Position numbers and translations under genes: made by a program. Below, piece after piece: positions 60,577-64,000 of a DNA stretch of 64,000 bases. The stretch lies in assembly GCA_014084085.1 (NCBI GenBank), contig NPFB01000068.1:95008-159007 (forward strand), read 5' to 3'. The notes below the pieces were generated by a model. That model saw only the letters and a list, made by a program, of their open reading frames with translations, made no database searches and had not been told where the DNA came from. The DNA is from Hondaea fermentalgiana. Its lineage: Eukaryota > Sar > Bigyra > Thraustochytrida > Thraustochytriidae. Numbering within the stretch: the stretch's first letter is position 1; every line of letters starts with the position of its first letter.

Positions 60577-61688
60577 ATGTCTGGCGCGCCATCTTTTCAA
60601 GTATTCCTTGCCTCTCATATATTTCACCTCTTCACCTTGTCTCGTCAACTTGTCGCCGTTTTTGGACGATGATGCGTATGTGTATGTGTGTGTGTGTTGT
60701 GTCTCTTTGTGGGTTTTGCCGTTTTGCAATGTTGGCGTAAGGCCTTCAGGATTTGCATTCATTTTGATTTTCTTTGTCTTCCTTTCCCTCTCTCTTTCAT
60801 TCCGAATCACAATGTAGTCTGCGTATAGGTTGTTTTGGTTTTTACATACACCACAACAACAACAACAACTATGAACAAGAATAAAGCATGTAAACGTATG
60901 TGTCAGTGGTAGAACAAATGATGGTGCATTGAACATTAGAAGCAGTGGGCTTAAGGTTGGGGGTAAAATCTCTAGAATACTCTCTTCCCGCGTGGCTGCG
61001 ATGGAGCCGTTTGTTGCATTTTACATTTTCGGCGCATCCTGAGGCGTGGCGGACCAAAGTGTACATCGGTGTTTCGGTCCTACGCAGAGAGGAAAATGCA
61101 TACTATCGATTCGCGACCTCGGTGATGAGAATGAGACCCTAAAACGTGCGAAGAAGTAAAAAACACTTTGCACGTCAAGTCGTTCGGTTGACACACTCGG
61201 TCTCTTATGAGATGCTCTTGTTGCACGGTTTGTCAAAACAATATGTGGTGTCGTGAGGTGATTTCTGGATTGGGAGAAAAGTATGAAGAGCAAGCCTTCG
61301 CAACGAAGAACTCTCTGTATAAATGAGCATGCTCTTTCTGCCACGCACCTGCTACGATCACTCACATATATGACGATGAGCCAACGAAAACACTTTGCAT
61401 CGAGTTTGTTGAAGTATGGAACGGATTTCGAAGAGGGCGACGATGAGAAAACGAAAGGAAAAGAGAAAACGCGGATTGGGAATGATTCGCTGCGCGCCTG
61501 TCGCGCGACCTAGGCCAAAGCGAAAGGGTTCGTATGAGGCGGCAGCGATGTTGCACAGCACATCCAGCGGAGCGGACAAAGTTGTTGAGGGAGGGTGAGG
61601 GAAGGTGAGGGAAGGTGAGGGAAGGTAAGGTAAGGGAAGGAAAGGGAAGGAAAGGAAAGGTGTGGAACGCTCGGAAAGCAGCGTGAAT
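60577..61688. other. Convergent spacer, CPSase / G-alpha
   Basis: About 1.1 kb of AT-richer 3' flanks, with a TG/TA run (60675-60700), an ACAACA run (60851-60868) and a GGTGAGGGAA minisatellite (about 61586-61660). No gene is recognised. Confidence 0.55.
61586..61660. repeat. Purine-rich minisatellite (GGTGAGGGAA type)
   Basis: Three near-perfect 10-base units pass into GGAAA/GGTAA variants, just past the stop codon of the G-alpha gene on its 3' side. Confidence 0.85.
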
Positions 61689-62819
61689 TTAAATGAGCCC
61701 AGTTGAGCGCAGATTCTCCTTAAAAACACAGTGTTTGGAGAGCTGGAAGACGGTCTCGACATTCTTGGTGTTGGTGGCCATGGTCTGAAAAGGGTAAATG
61801 TCGGAAGTCATGGAATCGACGGCTTGCTGTTCCTTTGCGGCCTTAAAAATTTCGACAAATTTGGTTTCAACGAATTGCACAGCCTCGTCGTAGTCATTTG
61901 CGCCCGTGTAGTCTGGGAAGCAGACGCGGAGGTCGACGTGTTTGATTTTCTCCTCAAAGAGGTCCTTCTTGTTAAGAAATAGAATGATGTTGGTCTCCTC
62001 AAAGTATGGGCATTCGACAATATCCCGGAAGACCTCCAAAGCGTCGTGCATGCGGTTAACAGTCGAGTCTTCGAGGAGAAATTTGTCGTATTCGGAGAGA
62101 GAGACGAGAAACATGATGGCCGTAACATTGTCAAAGTGCGAGATCCACTTTTTCCTCTCGTTGCGTTGACCGCCGACGTCGAGCATTCTACATTGTGTCT
62201 TGTCGATGAGAAACTCTATTTTAACGACGCCGCTTGTCCGCGTGCGAGCCTGCAATATATCGTCCGTCGAAGGTTCGTAGTCAGCAGCTGCGATGCGGTC
62301 AATGTGTGACATGAAGTAGGCGATGGGTACTTCTAGCATGCTGAGCTTGCCCTCGTATTTGATGGTTTCTGCCATGGCGGGATCTTCCCATACCTCTTTG
62401 CAGAGCATGGCAATTTGCTCCGGTTTGCCCTCGAATTCAAGCTCGCTCCACACACTCAGAGCAGGGTATGATCGCAAAAGACTGATGATCTTGGCGTTTC
62501 GCGGCGATAAGGAGATGGTCACCTCTTCAAGGTCTGCGACGCCCTGTGCAACGACTGTAATACCGCGAATGATATTCATCGATACGGTCAGTTTATGGTC
62601 GCTTGCTTTGCCGAGTCCCTGGTCTGAATGGAGGATCTTGAACTGCTTCAAGATTGTGCTCTTGCCGCTGTTTCCGGTGCCCAGAAGAAGAATTTTCACG
62701 ATGCTCTGCTCTTGCTCCGCGTCTTGCATGAGTGCAAGTTCAACTGCTTCGTTGTGCTTAAGCATGCGTTTTCTGTCCTCTGCCGCTAAGCCGGAAGGGT
62801 TTCCGGCACAGTTGCCCAT
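61689..62819 (-). CDS. Heterotrimeric G-protein alpha subunit
   Basis: Receptor-coupled GTPase acting at the plasma membrane. The protein has 376 residues. The MGNCAGN start gives N-myristoylation at Gly2 and a palmitoylation Cys4. P-loop: GTGNSGKST at residues 47-55, where nearly all G-alphas have GAGESGKS. The helical domain is complete. Switch I has ARTRTSGVVKIEF with the catalytic Arg. Switch II is DVGGQRNERKKW with the catalytic Gln. FLNKKDLFEEKI gives base specificity. TMATNTKNV replaces the usual TCATDTKN. The C-terminus ends STGLI and lacks the pertussis-toxin Cys. Length and spacing are otherwise normal, so it should bind GTP, though the Asn in the P-loop may change the nucleotide cycle. 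Confidence 0.95.
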   Translation of the reverse strand: MGNCAGNPSGLAAEDRKRMLKHNEAVELALMQDAEQEQSIVKILLLGTGNSGKSTILKQFKILHSDQGLGKASDHKLTVSMNIIRGITVVAQGVADLEEVTISLSPRNAKIISLLRSYPALSVWSELEFEGKPEQIAMLCKEVWEDPAMAETIKYEGKLSMLEVPIAYFMSHIDRIAAADYEPSTDDILQARTRTSGVVKIEFLIDKTQCRMLDVGGQRNERKKWISHFDNVTAIMFLVSLSEYDKFLLEDSTVNRMHDALEVFRDIVECPYFEETNIILFLNKKDLFEEKIKHVDLRVCFPDYTGANDYDEAVQFVETKFVEIFKAAKEQQAVDSMTSDIYPFQTMATNTKNVETVFQLSKHCVFKENLRSTGLI

Positions 62820-63773
62820 TGTGGCGGGCGAGGCGCCAGCCTACCGCGTGCGGGGCAAGGCGAGTGAAAAGCAAGGAGTGAGTTTCCTGAGGCCAAACGC
62901 GGAAGAGCAGCTTCCTTTCCCAGATGTTTAGTCTCGTCTCGTCTTGTCTCGCTTCACGACAACCTTCGCTCGCAAGGCTTTGTCTCTGCGCAGCGACCCC
63001 GGTCGCAGAGCAAGCGAGAACACTGGCTGGTTGCGATCAAGTAATCGATGCCCGATGTGGACAAGCGGTGCGTCTACGAAAGACCTACGCGTGCGTGCGC
63101 AGGCGCTGTCCCTAAGGTCCTCGCGCGTCCTCGAGCGAGCGTGTGCGCGTGCGTGCGCGCGTGCGTACGCACGTACAAGCGAGCGTGCCGCGCGCGCACA
63201 GGCGCTGCTCCGCGAGCGAGTGTGAGTGCTCTGCTGTGGCTTTGTGTTCTTTTCTATGTTGGTCGCTCTCCAAACTCAAGTTTCCTATATTTTCCACGCA
63301 GACGTCCGGTCAAGCCTTGCGACGTCTGCGCCGTTTTTTGGTGAGAGCGCGGCGCCGTGTGCGAGTTGCGGCCCCGGCGAGGACTGCCTACTTTCTTTAC
63401 TAATGTATGTATATTCGTTTATTCGATCGATCGATCGGTCGATCGGTCGTTTGTTCGCTTGCTCGTTTCACAACAGATTGAACTGGCGAAGCAGCGAATT
63501 GCGGTATAAGGCCCCTAAAGCCCTCTGACCAAAGTCGCTTCTGCGCACACCGGCTCTGAGCCTCCGCGCCGTGCGCGCGCGCGCACACACACACACACGC
63601 TCCCGCGACGCATCCGAAGCAGTACTATTCGTCCATAATCAAGTCAAGCCAGGCTGATTGTGCAAGTCAGTCAGCGCGGCTTAGTATTTTTCGCTGTGCA
63701 ACTGGCAGGCGCTCTCAGGTCAACGGATACGTGTGTACAGCAGCGCAACTCCATACTATCATGGAATAGCAGG
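62820..63773. other. Upstream region of the G-alpha gene
   Basis: It contains TCTCG pentamers (62930-62953), a GCGTGCGTGCG-rich segment (63140-63180), GATC tetramers (63424-63447) and a GC/CA dinucleotide run (63575-63600). I see no gene in it. Confidence 0.55.
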
Positions 63774-63841
63774 TTAGTCAGAAACTTGAACTTTCTTGAA
63801 CTTGCCCGCACCATTGCCGGGGCCGCGACGGCCAGAGGCTA
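63774..63841 (-). CDS. Possible 3'-terminal exon of a gene running beyond the window
   Basis: On the minus strand a pyrimidine-rich stretch (CCATCTCCTCCTAG) looks like a splice acceptor. It is followed by an open segment reading SGRRGPGNGAGKFKKVQVSD and a TAA. The basic Gly/Lys-rich end suits a nucleic-acid-binding protein, but no family is recognised and the call rests on the splice-site look alone. Confidence 0.25.
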
Positions 63842-64000
63842 GGAGGAGATGGAGATGAGGGCCTGGCTGGCAGAAATCAATCAAAATACTTTTGTTGTTG
63901 TTGTGAGTTTTGGAATGGGGAGCCCCGCGTGTTGCAACCGCAGACCCAGGTCTTTTCTTGATAGGCCAACAATAACAACAGAGAGTTGCGCGCAACTATG

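Noticed and set aside
1..64000. tRNA, rRNA, CRISPR array, intact transposon or viral insertion
   Set aside because: I scanned for T-loop-like GGTTCRAAT words, repeat-spacer periodicity, transposase or reverse-transcriptase motifs and long terminal repeats, and saw none that hold up. This is a scan by eye, so small RNA genes could be missed.

Overview
The window looks like nuclear DNA of a GC-rich, intron-poor eukaryotic microbe. I infer a thraustochytrid (Labyrinthulomycetes, stramenopile) or a close relative. The reasons are long uninterrupted reading frames with GC-rich third positions, few small GT-AG introns, abundant simple repeats between genes, a GATase-CPSase fusion without DHOase or ATCase, seipin plus a multi-C2 membrane protein, and a TPR protein of a type common in stramenopiles. 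Two blocks of exactly 100 N (29826-29925, 51401-51500) are draft-assembly gaps. The organism assignment is inference; no rRNA or other marker is present.

Layout. 0-4.6 kb: a large TPR protein with an in-frame TGA. 5-8.6 kb: an Mpv17/PMP22 protein and an intron-containing adenosine deaminase with an apparent one-base frameshift. 9-21.6 kb: a block centred on mannose, with ALG1, a GT32 glycosyltransferase, a lysosomal-type GH38 alpha-mannosidase, two tandem GT32 paralogues and a GDP-mannose-type nucleotide-sugar transporter. 22.3-27.3 kb: seipin and a three-C2-domain membrane protein (MCTP-like), transcribed divergently. 27.3-32.7 kb: mostly non-coding, with one short orphan gene. 32.7-42.5 kb: a UBR1-type N-recognin and RAD23, convergent, with the same 10-mer repeated upstream of both. 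43.6-47.5 kb: a BART-domain protein, an Asp/Glu racemase-family protein and an extended SDR. 48.4-53.6 kb: a coiled-coil protein, ARPC4 (three coding exons, the first just ATG) and PIG-U. 53.6-55.9 kb: simple-repeat-rich spacer. 55.9-62.8 kb: carbamoyl-phosphate synthase II and a G-protein alpha subunit. A possible terminal exon of another gene lies near 63.8 kb.

Functional themes. Much of the window serves the ER, Golgi and lysosome: lipid-linked oligosaccharide assembly, GDP-mannose supply, Golgi-type mannosyl transfer, glycan turnover, GPI anchoring and lipid-droplet or contact-site biology. A second theme is ubiquitin-proteasome targeting (UBR1-like and RAD23). There are no prokaryote-style operons. 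Genes alternate strand often, so most neighbours share a divergent promoter region or a convergent 3' region. I saw no tRNA, rRNA, CRISPR array or intact transposon.

Leads I rate highest: the 10-mer CCACTTGCGC shared by the upstream regions of the UBR1-like gene and RAD23; the mannose/N-glycan cluster; the C-terminal rather than N-terminal anchor on ALG1; the Asn in the P-loop of the G-alpha; the ATG-only coding exon of ARPC4; and the two isolated breaks (TGA in the TPR gene, +1 base in ADA).
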